A DNA stretch of 64,000 nt, taken from Sphingomonas sp. UV9. GTDB lineage: Bacteria; Pseudomonadota; Alphaproteobacteria; Sphingomonadales; Sphingomonadaceae. The position numbers and the translations under genes were made by a program. The DNA is taken from NCBI RefSeq assembly GCF_004101245.1, contig NZ_SCIN01000004.1:124001-188000 (forward strand). The letters are read 5' to 3'. Positions 36,111 to 44,548 of this stretch are shown here, piece by piece. The notes beneath the pieces are model-generated. The model was given only the letters and a program-made list of their open reading frames with translations, did not search any database and was not told where the DNA came from. Position 1 is the first letter of the stretch. Each line of letters opens with the position of its first letter.

Positions 36111-39100
36111 TTACCGCCCCAGCAGCACCCGCGCTTGCCCGGCGATCTGCGCCAGCATCGCCGCGTTCGGCACCGCCGCGTGGCGCGCGCGGTCGATGAC
36201 CGCCTTGAACTGCGCCACCCGCGTTGCGTTCGCCGTCAGCCACGCCTCGACCGCACCTTGCGGATCCTGCGCCCCGCGCCGCGCTAGGAATTCGAGCCGC
36301 AACTGCTGGAAATCGCGCGCGAGGCCGGCGATCAGCAGCCGCTCCCACGGATCGGTCGGGCTGATCCGCGCCGCATTCGCCTGTGCCCAGTCGAGCCCCA
36401 GCGCCTGGCCGAGATGCGTGAACGCCCGCGTCAGCACCGCTTCGTCGAGCTTCATGCGTTCGCCGAGATCGGCCAGGCCGACCGCGCCGTCCATCTCGAA
36501 CAACCGCACGACCTTGCGCACCAGATCGCCTGGCGCCCCGACCGCTTCGAGCTGCCCCGCGATGCGACTGCTCTGCGCACTGGCCTCCTCCAGCAGCAAC
36601 GCCGCGGTCTGGCTGTCGAGCTGCGTGATACCCTTCGCCAGCCGCGCGAGCACCTCGCCAGGAGCGGTGCCCGGCGCGGACACGCGCAACAGGTCGGCGA
36701 TCTGCGAGCGCGTCGCGACAGCCACTTCATCGAACAGCGCGATCCGCGCCACTTCGGGCATCACCCCCGTCTCGATCTCGGCCCACAGCGCCGGGAGGTC
36801 GAACAGGCGCTCGGCCACCACGAACATCGCCGCGATGTCGCCCATCGCCGCGCCTTCCTCTTCCGCCAGTTCGAACGGGTAGAGGATGCCGAGTCGGTTG
36901 ACGATCCGGTTGGCGAGCTTGGTCGCGACGATCTCGGGGCGCAGGCGATGCTCGTCGATCGCCGTCTCGAACCGCGCGCGCATCGCCGCAGGGAAGGCGG
37001 CGTGCAGGTCGGGCTTGAGCGCATCGTCCTTGGCGATATCGCTATGCTCGATCGCATCCTGCAAGCCGAGCTTGGCGGTCGCCAGCAGCACGGCGAGTTC
37101 GGGGCGCGTGAGGCCGAGCCCGTCCTGGCCGCGACGCAGCAGGATGTCGTTCGATGCCAGCCCCTCGACCGCACGGTCGAGCCGCCCGGCGCCCTCGAAG
37201 ATCTCGATCACGCGGACATAGCTCGGCACCGCGACCGCGCCGTCGGCCTCGGCGATCGACAGCGCCAGCGTCTGGAGGCGGTTGTCCTCCAGCACGAGGT
37301 GCGCGACGTCGTCGGTCATGCTGGCGAGCAGCGTGTTGCGATCCTCGTAAGCAAGGCGCCCCTCGATCATCTCGCGGTTGAGCGCGATCTTGATGTTGAC
37401 CTCGTTATCCGAGCAGTCGACGCCTGCCGAATTGTCGATGAAGTCGGTGTTGATCCGCCCGCCACGTGCCGAGAACGCGATGCGCGCCGCCTGCGTGACG
37501 CCGAGGTTCGCGCCTTCGCCGATCGCGATGACGCGCAGATCCTCGGCATTGACGCGCAACCGGTCGTTGGCCGGATCGCCGACCGCGACGTTCGCCTCCG
37601 ACGCGGCCTTCACATAGGTGCCGATGCCACCGAACCAGAGCAGGTCCGCCGGCGCCTTGAGGATCGCGGAGATCAGCGCGCCGGGCTCGAGCTCGCTCAC
37701 CGTGAGTCCGAGCGCCACCTGTACCTGCGGCGACAGCTTGATGACCTTGTCGGTGCGCGCGAATACGCCGCCGCCCTTCGAGATCAGCGTCGCATCGTAA
37801 TCCGCCCAGCTCGACCGCGGCAGCGCGAACATGCGGTTGCGCTCGGTCCAGCTCGCCGCCGGATCGGGATCGGGATCGAGAAAGATGTGGCGGTGGTCGA
37901 ACGCCGCGATCACCTTCAGCGTCTTCGACAGCAGCATGCCGTTGCCGAACACGTCGCCCGACATGTCGCCGCAGCCGACGACGGTGATGCTCTCGCGCTG
38001 CACGTCGAGGCCGCGTTCGGCGAAGTGCCGCTGGACGCTCAGCCACGCGCCCTTGGCGGTGATCCCCATCGCCTTGTGGTCATAGCCGACCGAACCACCG
38101 CTCGCGAACGCGTCGCCCAGCCAGTAGTCGCGTTCCAGCGCCAGTGCGTTCGCCACGTCGCTGAACGTCGCGGTGCCCTTGTCGGCGGCGACCACGAAAT
38201 AGGGATCGTCGCCATCGAGGATCGTCACGCCCTCGGGATGCACGACCTCGCCCTCGACGATGTTGTCGGTGATCGACAGCAACGTGCGGATGAAGATCCG
38301 GTAGCTCTCGGTGCCTTCCGCGAGCCACGCGTCGCGGTTCGACGGGGCAGGGAGCTGTTTCGGATAGAAGCCGCCCTTCGCGCCGGTCGGCACGATCACC
38401 GCGTTCTTGACGCGCTGCGCCTTCATCAGCCCGAGGATCTCGGTGCGGAAATCGTCGCGGCGATCGGACCAGCGCAGGCCGCCGCGCGCAACGGGGCCGG
38501 CGCGCAGGTGGATGCCCTCGACACGCGGCGAATAGACCCACACTTCGCGCCATGGCACCGGCGCGGGAAGCCCCGGTATCAAGTGGCTGTCGAGCTTGAA
38601 CGCGATCGCTTCGGACGCAGCAGGCGTGAACGCGTTGGTCCGCAGCGTCGCCGCGATCAGGTTGCGATAGGCGCGCAGGATACGATCGTCGTCGATCGCG
38701 GTGACCGCGTCGAGCCCGGCGTCGATCGCCTGATCCGCTTCGATCGCATTGCCCGGATGATCGGGGTGGTGGACGGCGGTGAAGCGCGCGATCAAGGCCG
38801 CGGCGACCTTTGGCGCACGCCGGAGCGCGTCGACCACGGTGGTCAGCCCGTAGGGAAGCCCGGCCTGGCGCAGGTACCGGAACCACGCGCGGAACAATAC
38901 GATCGCTTCGGGACGCATCCCCAGCTCGACGATCAGCCGGTTGAACGCATCGTTCTCGGCCGCGCCCTCCAGCACCGCCGCGATCGCGCCCTCCAGAATG
39001 CTCGCGTCGCTCTGCTGTGCGGCGGCGTTCGCCTCCAGCACGAAATCATGCACGAACGGCACGCTGTCGTCGCGCAACCGCGTCGGCAGCTCGCCGATCA

Positions 39101-40727
39101 CGCGGAAGCCGAAATTCTCGAGCACCGGCACCGCGTCCGACAGGGGTAGCGCGCCGCCCAGCTTGTAGATCTTCAGCTGCGGATCGGTGTCCGCTTCGCC
39201 CGGAACGAGGCGTACACCGCGTGCATCGGCATCGGTCAGCGCGGCGATCCGCTGGATGTCCTCGGCGGCCTCCGCGGGCGTGCTGAGGTTGCGGTAGTTC
39301 TGCGGGAACGCGGCCGCCCATTTCAGCGCAAGGCGGGCGGCGCGGGGCGGCGGCAACGTCTCGACCAGGGCGGCCTCGACGTCCGACACCCAGCCGCGCA
39401 CCATCCGCTGCAACCGGAGCGCGAGCGGCGCGGCGTCGGGCATCCGCCCCTCGCCGCGCAGATCGAGCGTGTAGCGGATCATCGCGACCTCGCCGTCCTC
39501 CAGCGCGATCGACCAGTTCAGGATGCTCGCATTCGCCGCCTCCGCCAGCATGTCGCCGATCGCGACGCGGCGGCCGGTGGTGACTTCGTCGCGCGGCAGC
39601 CAGACGAACCCGAACAGGTGACGCCCGAGCGCCGACTGGACCAGTACGAGCGCAGGCCGCGGCCGATCCGCAAGACTCATCGCGGTCAGCGCCAGATCCT
39701 CCAGCGCGTCGGGTGCGAACGCGATCACCAGATCGTGCGGAAGCGCGGTGAACGCGTGCGTCAGCGCCTTGCCGGCATGACCGCGCGGATCGAACCCGAA
39801 CTTCGCCTTCATCGCCGTCAGGCGCGTGCGCAAGACCGGCACGTCGCGCGGCATCGCGGCCAGCGCGGCACTGGTCCACAGGCCGCTGTAGATCGACAGA
39901 CCGGCGACCGTGGTGCCCTCCATCACCGGCACCACGACGAGGTCGAGCGGTACGGCGCGGTGCACGGTCGAGATCAGATTCGACTTCAGCAACAGCGGCG
40001 CATCGTTGCCCGCCTCGAACCATTCGATCGCCAGCGCGCGCGACGCGGTGGCGAGGATCGGCACGCGGTGTTCGTTGCGCGCGATGCCCAGCGCCGCACG
40101 ACCGCTCCCGTCGCGGTGCCAGATCTGATGCCCGAGCAGCGTCAGGTGCCCGTCGAGGAACCACTGCAGCAGCGCCGCGCCCTCGCCTTCGGGCAGCTTC
40201 GCGATATCGTCGTCGAGCGCCGCCTGCATCGCCCGCCAGTCGCCGACCGCCGCACGGACGTCGGCCAGCACCGCGGTCAGGTCCTCGATCAACCCGCGAC
40301 GGTCGCGCGCGTCGGCACGCTCCATCTCCAGATAGATCATCGATTCGGGGCGGCCCGCGCCCTGGCCATCGGCGTCGATCGCGTGCAGCGTGCCATCGGG
40401 CGTCCGCGTCGTGCGGACGACCGGGTGGATGATCCGATCGACCGCGATGTCCTGCGCGCCGATCGCCGCGGCGATCGAATCGACCAGGAACGGCATGTCG
40501 TCGTTGACGATCGCGAGGCGCATGCGCCGCCGCGTATCGTCCGCGCTGATCGGCTCGATCGCGATCGCCGGCGCACCGTCGTCGCGGTGCGCGGCGGTAG
40601 CGGCCACGAACGCCGCGGCCTGCGCGACCTCGCTTGCGCCGAAGTCCTTGAGTTCGCCCGGAAGGGCCCGTTCGGTCAACCGGCCCGCAAGGGTTTCGGT
40701 GAGCGTTTTCAACGATTGGTTCGCCAT
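36111..40727 (-). CDS. gdhB: NAD-specific glutamate dehydrogenase (large, 180-kDa type)
   Basis: A 1538-residue protein of the L_GDH180 family (EC 1.4.1.2). It converts glutamate to 2-oxoglutarate, ammonia and NADH, mainly for amino-acid catabolism. The N-terminal half holds ACT-like regulatory modules (RRRMRLAIVNDDMPFLVDSI). The catalytic region starts near 750 with RGGLRWSDRRDDFRTEILGL and VPTGAKGGFYPKQLP. The NAD-binding fold has TVVGCGDMSGDVFGNGMLLS near 915 and LLWFGGIGTYVKA. A helical C-terminal domain completes the protein. A PAS-protein gene lies 76 bp upstream on the same strand. The symbol is the one used for this family in Pseudomonas; confidence in the enzyme is high, in the symbol moderate. 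Confidence 0.95.
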   Translation of the reverse strand: MANQSLKTLTETLAGRLTERALPGELKDFGASEVAQAAAFVAATAAHRDDGAPAIAIEPISADDTRRRMRLAIVNDDMPFLVDSIAAAIGAQDIAVDRIIHPVVRTTRTPDGTLHAIDADGQGAGRPESMIYLEMERADARDRRGLIEDLTAVLADVRAAVGDWRAMQAALDDDIAKLPEGEGAALLQWFLDGHLTLLGHQIWHRDGSGRAALGIARNEHRVPILATASRALAIEWFEAGNDAPLLLKSNLISTVHRAVPLDLVVVPVMEGTTVAGLSIYSGLWTSAALAAMPRDVPVLRTRLTAMKAKFGFDPRGHAGKALTHAFTALPHDLVIAFAPDALEDLALTAMSLADRPRPALVLVQSALGRHLFGFVWLPRDEVTTGRRVAIGDMLAEAANASILNWSIALEDGEVAMIRYTLDLRGEGRMPDAAPLALRLQRMVRGWVSDVEAALVETLPPPRAARLALKWAAAFPQNYRNLSTPAEAAEDIQRIAALTDADARGVRLVPGEADTDPQLKIYKLGGALPLSDAVPVLENFGFRVIGELPTRLRDDSVPFVHDFVLEANAAAQQSDASILEGAIAAVLEGAAENDAFNRLIVELGMRPEAIVLFRAWFRYLRQAGLPYGLTTVVDALRRAPKVAAALIARFTAVHHPDHPGNAIEADQAIDAGLDAVTAIDDDRILRAYRNLIAATLRTNAFTPAASEAIAFKLDSHLIPGLPAPVPWREVWVYSPRVEGIHLRAGPVARGGLRWSDRRDDFRTEILGLMKAQRVKNAVIVPTGAKGGFYPKQLPAPSNRDAWLAEGTESYRIFIRTLLSITDNIVEGEVVHPEGVTILDGDDPYFVVAADKGTATFSDVANALALERDYWLGDAFASGGSVGYDHKAMGITAKGAWLSVQRHFAERGLDVQRESITVVGCGDMSGDVFGNGMLLSKTLKVIAAFDHRHIFLDPDPDPAASWTERNRMFALPRSSWADYDATLISKGGGVFARTDKVIKLSPQVQVALGLTVSELEPGALISAILKAPADLLWFGGIGTYVKAASEANVAVGDPANDRLRVNAEDLRVIAIGEGANLGVTQAARIAFSARGGRINTDFIDNSAGVDCSDNEVNIKIALNREMIEGRLAYEDRNTLLASMTDDVAHLVLEDNRLQTLALSIAEADGAVAVPSYVRVIEIFEGAGRLDRAVEGLASNDILLRRGQDGLGLTRPELAVLLATAKLGLQDAIEHSDIAKDDALKPDLHAAFPAAMRARFETAIDEHRLRPEIVATKLANRIVNRLGILYPFELAEEEGAAMGDIAAMFVVAERLFDLPALWAEIETGVMPEVARIALFDEVAVATRSQIADLLRVSAPGTAPGEVLARLAKGITQLDSQTAALLLEEASAQSSRIAGQLEAVGAPGDLVRKVVRLFEMDGAVGLADLGERMKLDEAVLTRAFTHLGQALGLDWAQANAARISPTDPWERLLIAGLARDFQQLRLEFLARRGAQDPQGAVEAWLTANATRVAQFKAVIDRARHAAVPNAAMLAQIAGQARVLLGR

Positions 40728-40803
40728 AGGTCGGGGCCTATGCGCCCGCCGTCCAGCTATCTCAAGGCTTGTGGCAGGTGCGAAGGGATATGCTGCAGTG
40801 CAC

Positions 40804-41946
40804 CTACGTCGCGGCGTGCTCGGCGGCGGCGGCGGCGATCGCGCTCAGGTCCCCGTCATAGCCATCGAGAAAGCTCGGCAGCCCGCCGACCGGCACCTGA
40901 TGCCGCCGCGCATGCCGCAGCACGTCGGTGAACAGCGAGAGCCGACCCGCCTCGAAATTGGCGCCGAAGACCAGTTGGACGATCTGCGCCATCGCCGCAG
41001 ACTCGCCCGGCAGGCCCGCGACGGACAGCAGGGCGGCGAGATCGTCGCCTTCGTGCTCGGCCGCGACGGCAAAATCATGTGCCCGGCTGAGTGCCCGTTG
41101 GAGTGCGGCGCGGCCGCGTGCTTCGGCGGCACGGAAATGCGCAGCGCTCTCTCGTGCCATCGCCAGTTGCTCGCCCAGCGGCCCGTTCGGCACTATCCCG
41201 GCGGACAGCGTATCCGAGGACAGCGTATCCGACGACAGCGTATCCGACGACAGGGGTTCGTCGAGCACGAGCTCCTGCATGGCCGGAGCCGCGCTGTCGA
41301 AGCCGCCGCTCGGACCATCGGCCCAGACCTGCGCGGCCTCGCCCGAGGCCTGCGGCGTCGCGCGGACGGCCGCGTCCAGTTCGGCCGACAGCGTCGCCTG
41401 CATGTCGGCGTCCGCAAGTTCCTTCCAGTTGATCACGCCGAAGATGAAGTCGATCGTCTCGCCGGCCGATGCGAACGGCATCAGGATCCCGCGGTACAGC
41501 GTCGTGCGCCCCCGACTGCTGACGAATTCCGCCTCGAAGCCGATCGGCGCGCGATTGGCGATGATCTGGAGATAATGATCGGTCAGCCGCGACAGCAGCG
41601 ATCGGGGCGGTACGTCGGCGATCGTCGCGATCGGCCCTTCGAGGCCGCATTCCTCGCGCAGGGCACGACCCAGATACGCGATTTTCGGGTCGCCCATGCC
41701 GTGGCTGAAATCGAGCAGCACGCTGTGCGGTCCGAAATCGGTGATCGTCTCGGGCTCGAGGTTGGCGATCGACGGATAGGGGCGTCCGTCGAGCAGCGAC
41801 ACCCAGTGGTTGTAGGCGCGCACGTGCATCCGCCGCTCGTCGCCACCGAGATCGAACATCACGTCGTTGACGCCTGCGTCCGCCGCGTCGTGCGCGCTGG
41901 TCGTAGCGCCGGCCCGCCCGTCATCTCGCCCGCGTACCGTATCCAT
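40804..41946 (-). CDS. PAS-domain protein (PAS_5-like), possible sensor
   Basis: A 380-residue cytoplasmic protein. An N-terminal PAS_5-like domain covers about 35-190: HVRAYNHWVSLLDGRPYPSI, DFGPHSVLLDFSHGMGDPKI, AYLGRALREECG, GFEAEFVSSRGRTTLYRGIL, MPFASAGETIDFIFGVINWK. A linker contains LSSDT repeated three times, followed by an Ala-rich helical C-terminus with no recognisable output domain. The ATG at 41946 is chosen because GGGGG lies 8-12 bases upstream; a GTG at 41967 is possible. It precedes the glutamate dehydrogenase gene on the same strand. Its function is unknown. Confidence 0.75.
   Translation of the reverse strand: MDTVRGRDDGRAGATTSAHDAADAGVNDVMFDLGGDERRMHVRAYNHWVSLLDGRPYPSIANLEPETITDFGPHSVLLDFSHGMGDPKIAYLGRALREECGLEGPIATIADVPPRSLLSRLTDHYLQIIANRAPIGFEAEFVSSRGRTTLYRGILMPFASAGETIDFIFGVINWKELADADMQATLSAELDAAVRATPQASGEAAQVWADGPSGGFDSAAPAMQELVLDEPLSSDTLSSDTLSSDTLSAGIVPNGPLGEQLAMARESAAHFRAAEARGRAALQRALSRAHDFAVAAEHEGDDLAALLSVAGLPGESAAMAQIVQLVFGANFEAGRLSLFTDVLRHARRHQVPVGGLPSFLDGYDGDLSAIAAAAAEHAAT
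41204..41254 (-). repeat. 15-bp tandem repeat (x3) inside the PAS-protein gene
   Basis: GACAGCGTATCCGAG, then GACAGCGTATCCGAC twice (plus strand), then a partial copy. It encodes LSSDT x3 in the linker after the PAS domain. Period and copy number match the LNGAA repeat in the fecR-like gene. Confidence 0.9.
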
Positions 41947-42079
41947 GCCAAACGCCCCCAAGTTCACGGTCGGGCATATACGAAGCCATGGTAAAAGACC
42001 CGTAAATACGCAAACCGCTTGTCAGCACGAAAACCCCCTGTTATGCGCCGCCCCCTCGACCGGAGACATCCGCCGTCGG

Positions 42080-42155
42080 GCCGCTTTAGCTCAGCTGGTA
42101 GAGCATCGCATTCGTAATGCGGGGGTCACAGGTTCGAGTCCTGTAAGCGGCACCA
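42080..42155 (+). tRNA. tRNA-Thr (anticodon CGT), prophage attachment target
   Basis: A 76-base cloverleaf including encoded CCA. The acceptor stem is GCCGCTT / AAGCGGC and the D-arm is GCTC-AGCTGGTA-GAGC. The anticodon stem TCGCA / TGCGG encloses loop TTCGTAA (anticodon CGT), and the T-arm is ACAGG-TTCGAGT-CCTGT. All stems pair. The integrase gene ends 22 bp downstream, so the 3' part of this tRNA is the likely attachment core; the second copy lies outside the window. Confidence 0.95.
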
Positions 42156-42176
42156 TCGACAAGTTGTTGAAAACAC

Positions 42177-43514
42177 TCACATTTTATTGTCTCCAGCGAG
42201 CTTTTTAGCGACGCCGGCTCCGGTAGCGTTCCGGTGCATCGAGCCCGGCGCACGCTTCTCGATCTTGGCGATGATGCGATTCAGGGCGCGCACGACGGTT
42301 GGGAATTCACCGATGGCGTAGACCTCGGTTTGGCTTCCGGCGCGGTGGCCCATGAAGCCTTCGAGATCCCACTTCTCCGCGCCGTTGTTACGGACGAGCG
42401 TCGCGAGGCTGTGGCGCAGCAGGTATGGACGCCACTCGCGGCCGGCCGGCATGTCGAGGTTCGTGAGCATTGTATCCCACGCGCGATCGACGTCCTGAAT
42501 GGCGCGGCCGTGATAGTTCACGAGCCAGCCCCGACCGGCGCGATCCGGAATGGGAAGCGCCATGTACGTCTCGTATTCTTCGCGCAGCCAGCGATCGAGC
42601 AGCGGCAGAACCGGCAGGACGGCGCGGTGCTTCTTGTTCTGCGTGCGGCCCTGGGGATTCAGGTCGATCGTCGGCGCGCCTGGCCACCACTGCTCGCGAT
42701 CTGGCGCGACGTTGATGTCGACGACGGCACCGGGCCGCGCGATCGTGCAGACCGAAGCGACGAGGAACGCGTGGAGCGATCCGCGCTGACGATCGGGCTG
42801 GGCCGCATAGGCGAACATCTTCGCCAATTCCTCGACACCGATTCGGGTGCGGCGCTGGCGTTGCACCTGGCGGGCGGGAAGAGGCTTGTAGATCGGCCGC
42901 TTATCGGAGCGCGCCGGCTCTGCGTTGGCGGCGTGATTCAGCACGGCGATCAGCTGCGCGATCGATGCCTCGGTCGCGGACGGCGACCGTGGGCGCGACA
43001 CGGTGACTTCGCCCTTGCCGTTGCGCCATTCGACTGGCTGCAAGCGGGACCAGGCGCGGAAGGCGTTAACGAACACAGTGCCGCACGCCGTCGCGCAGCT
43101 GGTGGAGTGGCCGAACCGGCCTTCCGCACCAAGGGCCTGCTCCGCGTCAAGGAACGCGACAGCGTGCGCTAAGCGACCCGAGATCGTGTCAGCCGAGGCG
43201 CGCGTGTTGCCCCACTCGATTTTATAGTCTGCGATGGCGTCGGTCAGCAAATACGCCTGCGCCTGCGCGAGCGGCTGGCCGCATGCGTGGCAGAATGCCG
43301 GCGCTTCATCCTTGTCGGCAAGGTAGACCTTGTCGAGCGCCAGAATGCCGGCCGCTACGTCGCTTGTAGCCGTCGACGTGCTGCGCTCGCGTCGCGTTCC
43401 GCTGTCGTACCACCAGATGTAGAGATTGGGTGTCCGAAGGGTTCCGTCTGCCCGTTCGTCGTGGGCGAGCCAATATTTCCCTCTTTGGTAAACCGGCGGA
43501 GTGCGTCGCGGCAT
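42177..43514 (-). CDS. int: Prophage tyrosine recombinase (integrase)
   Basis: A 445-residue site-specific recombinase. Catalytic residues read Arg near 259 (CTIARPGAVVDIN), the HxxR-box equivalent LLRHSLATLV near 366, GHRAG near 389 and the nucleophile Tyr near 397 (QTEVYAIGEF). A zinc-knuckle-like CHACGQPLA sits near residue 83. The N-terminus (MPRRTPPVYQRGKYWLAHDE) resembles integrases that start with an AP2-like DNA-binding part. The ATG at 43514 lies 165 bases inside an overlapping upstream gene. It lies next to tRNA-Thr, and transcription runs toward the attachment site. Confidence 0.93.
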   Translation of the reverse strand: MPRRTPPVYQRGKYWLAHDERADGTLRTPNLYIWWYDSGTRRERSTSTATSDVAAGILALDKVYLADKDEAPAFCHACGQPLAQAQAYLLTDAIADYKIEWGNTRASADTISGRLAHAVAFLDAEQALGAEGRFGHSTSCATACGTVFVNAFRAWSRLQPVEWRNGKGEVTVSRPRSPSATEASIAQLIAVLNHAANAEPARSDKRPIYKPLPARQVQRQRRTRIGVEELAKMFAYAAQPDRQRGSLHAFLVASVCTIARPGAVVDINVAPDREQWWPGAPTIDLNPQGRTQNKKHRAVLPVLPLLDRWLREEYETYMALPIPDRAGRGWLVNYHGRAIQDVDRAWDTMLTNLDMPAGREWRPYLLRHSLATLVRNNGAEKWDLEGFMGHRAGSQTEVYAIGEFPTVVRALNRIIAKIEKRAPGSMHRNATGAGVAKKLAGDNKM

Positions 43515-43678
43515 TGTGTCTGTTCTTTCAGGTAGTCGGCTACGGCGCGATTGATGATGTCGAAAAGTCCGAGGCTTCCGAGCAGATCGAGGTCGGGGGA
43601 CTCGATTCGGACGCCTTTCCCGACGTCGGCCGCTCGCATCAGCTTGCGGGACAGTTTGATCAGTGACGGGGCGTTCAT
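43355..43678 (-). CDS. Small prophage protein overlapping the integrase start
   Basis: A 107-residue protein. Residues 1-70 look like a real folded domain (MNAPSLIKLSRKLMRAADVG, ESPDLDLLGSLGLFDIINRA, VADYLKEQTQCRDALRRFTK). The last 50 residues overlap the integrase gene in another frame and are low-complexity (STSGGTTAERDASAARRRLQ). The start overlaps the stop of the preceding regulator gene (ATGA), which supports translation. Not recognised; an accessory or excision role is only suggested by position. Confidence 0.6.
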   Translation of the reverse strand: MNAPSLIKLSRKLMRAADVGKGVRIESPDLDLLGSLGLFDIINRAVADYLKEQTQCRDALRRFTKEGNIGSPTTNGQTEPFGHPISTSGGTTAERDASAARRRLQAT

Positions 43679-44013
43679 CAGCCCTTTGCCTCGGCAAGCA
43701 CGGCGCGCAGCTTGGCGGCATGCTCCAGCATTTTGTTGCCGCGGGTTTCGAGCGACTTTGCCGTGAGCAGAAGGTCAAGGTTAGAGATGCCGCGTTCGGC
43801 ATTGAGTTTGAAATTCACGTTGCGCGGGGTGACGCCCAAGATGTCCGCCAGCGTCTGCTTCTTGCCTCCGAGAATTTCGTAGGCAGTTTGCAGCCCCATC
43901 ATGCGTGGCATCTCGATCGGGAAGCCACGCTGTTCCCGCTTTGGGGAACAGTTGGTTGGGTGTGACGATGACTGAGACTGGCGAGCTTCGGAGGGAGCGG
44001 CGCTGATCATCAT
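43678..44013 (-). CDS. Small phage regulator with helix-turn-helix-like region
   Basis: A 111-residue protein. After a polar N-terminus it carries RMMGLQTAYEILGGKKQTLA, DILGVTPRNVNFKLNAERGI, SNLDLLLTAKSLETRGNKML, a pattern close to the helix-turn-helix of phage and plasmid regulators (ADILGVTPRNVNFKL as recognition unit). Start at the ATG pair 44013/44010 with AGGA about ten bases upstream. Its stop overlaps the next gene's start. It probably regulates the early operon or excision. Confidence 0.65.
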   Translation of the reverse strand: MMISAAPSEARQSQSSSHPTNCSPKREQRGFPIEMPRMMGLQTAYEILGGKKQTLADILGVTPRNVNFKLNAERGISNLDLLLTAKSLETRGNKMLEHAAKLRAVLAEAKG

Positions 44014-44061
44014 GGAGATCCTGTTGGTGCGAGGGGATCGAGCGGTCGCGCCAGCGGCCGT

Positions 44062-44086
44062 TCTTGTAGAAAGCATTTCGCCAAGA
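44062..44086. repeat. Degenerate copy of the prophage hairpin
   Basis: TCTTGTAGAAA-GCA-TTTCGCCAAGA: the left arm is identical to the hairpins at 56258 and 61635; the right arm differs by two bases. As with those copies, it lies just past the stop codon of a leftward gene (stop at 44099). Confidence 0.6.
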
Positions 44087-44098
44087 GCGGCGAGCGGG

Positions 44099-44287
44099 TC
44101 AGAACATGGGCGGCGGGCGTCGCTGGATCGGGTGCAGATCCTTGGCGAGGCAGAGGACGGCCTGTCCGTCGTCGAAGCGGACCGAGGCGAAAGCCTTGCG
44201 GACGGCGAGGACGTCGCACTGTTTTCCAGTGCGGCCGAGCCCTTCGAAGAGAGCGCGATCGCCGCCGCTGACCGCGACGTCCGCCAC
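44099..44287 (-). CDS. Small prophage protein, unknown
   Basis: A 62-residue protein starting GTG at 44287, two bases after the stop of the preceding 29-residue gene. It reads MADVAVSGGDRALFEGLGRT, GKQCDVLAVRKAFASVRFDD, GQAVLCLAKDLHPIQRRPPP. The segment VRFDDGQAVLCLAKDLHPIQ looks like a small beta-barrel (SH3/KOW-like) fold seen in short phage proteins. Tight packing with its neighbours supports expression. No function assigned. Confidence 0.55.
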   Translation of the reverse strand: MADVAVSGGDRALFEGLGRTGKQCDVLAVRKAFASVRFDDGQAVLCLAKDLHPIQRRPPPMF

Positions 44288-44288
44288 G

Positions 44289-44378
44289 TCACAGAACCAA
44301 CCACGCTACGATCGGCAACCAAGCGAGCAGCACGGTGGCAACGATCGCGCGCGACTTGTTCGTGGCGGACCAGCGCAT
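44289..44378 (-). CDS. Very small hydrophobic prophage protein (29 aa)
   Basis: Reads MRWSATNKSRAIVATVLLAW followed by LPIVAWLVL and a stop. A basic start is followed by one transmembrane stretch that runs to the C-terminus. Its ATG overlaps the stop of the upstream 56-residue gene (ATGA), and its stop lies one base before the next gene's GTG. That spacing on both sides is the main evidence for it. Too short for usual gene finders. Role unknown. Confidence 0.5.
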   Translation of the reverse strand: MRWSATNKSRAIVATVLLAWLPIVAWLVL

Positions 44379-44548
44379 CAGCGCACCGCTTCAACGAGAG
44401 GCGTGCTGGCCGGTTCGACATGGCCAAGGGCAAGCCGACAAATCCGGCTCCACTGCGGCGCGAGCGACGTGCGGATCACGCCGATCGCCGTTGCGCCTGC
44501 GCTACCGAACAGCGTCAGCGCCAAGCCGGTGAGGACATCGTGCAGCAT
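44378..44548 (-). CDS. Small hydrophobic prophage protein (56 aa)
   Basis: Reads MLHDVLTGLALTLFGSAGAT, AIGVIRTSLAPQWSRICRLA, LGHVEPASTPLVEAVR. One membrane segment at about 5-25, then a basic/polar tail. The start overlaps the stop of the upstream 36-residue gene and its stop overlaps the next start, both as ATGA. Not recognised; the size and topology would fit a holin-like or inner-membrane accessory protein, which is speculation. Confidence 0.55.
   Translation of the reverse strand: MLHDVLTGLALTLFGSAGATAIGVIRTSLAPQWSRICRLALGHVEPASTPLVEAVR

Noticed and set aside
36414..39149. 900-codon open frame opposite glutamate dehydrogenase
   Set aside because: Antisense shadow of a full-length, well-conserved enzyme; Arg/His-rich sequence with no motifs.
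44010..44219. Minus-strand frame of 69 codons rich in Arg and Pro
   Set aside because: Overlaps the better-supported 62-residue gene and has no coupled start or recognisable pattern.
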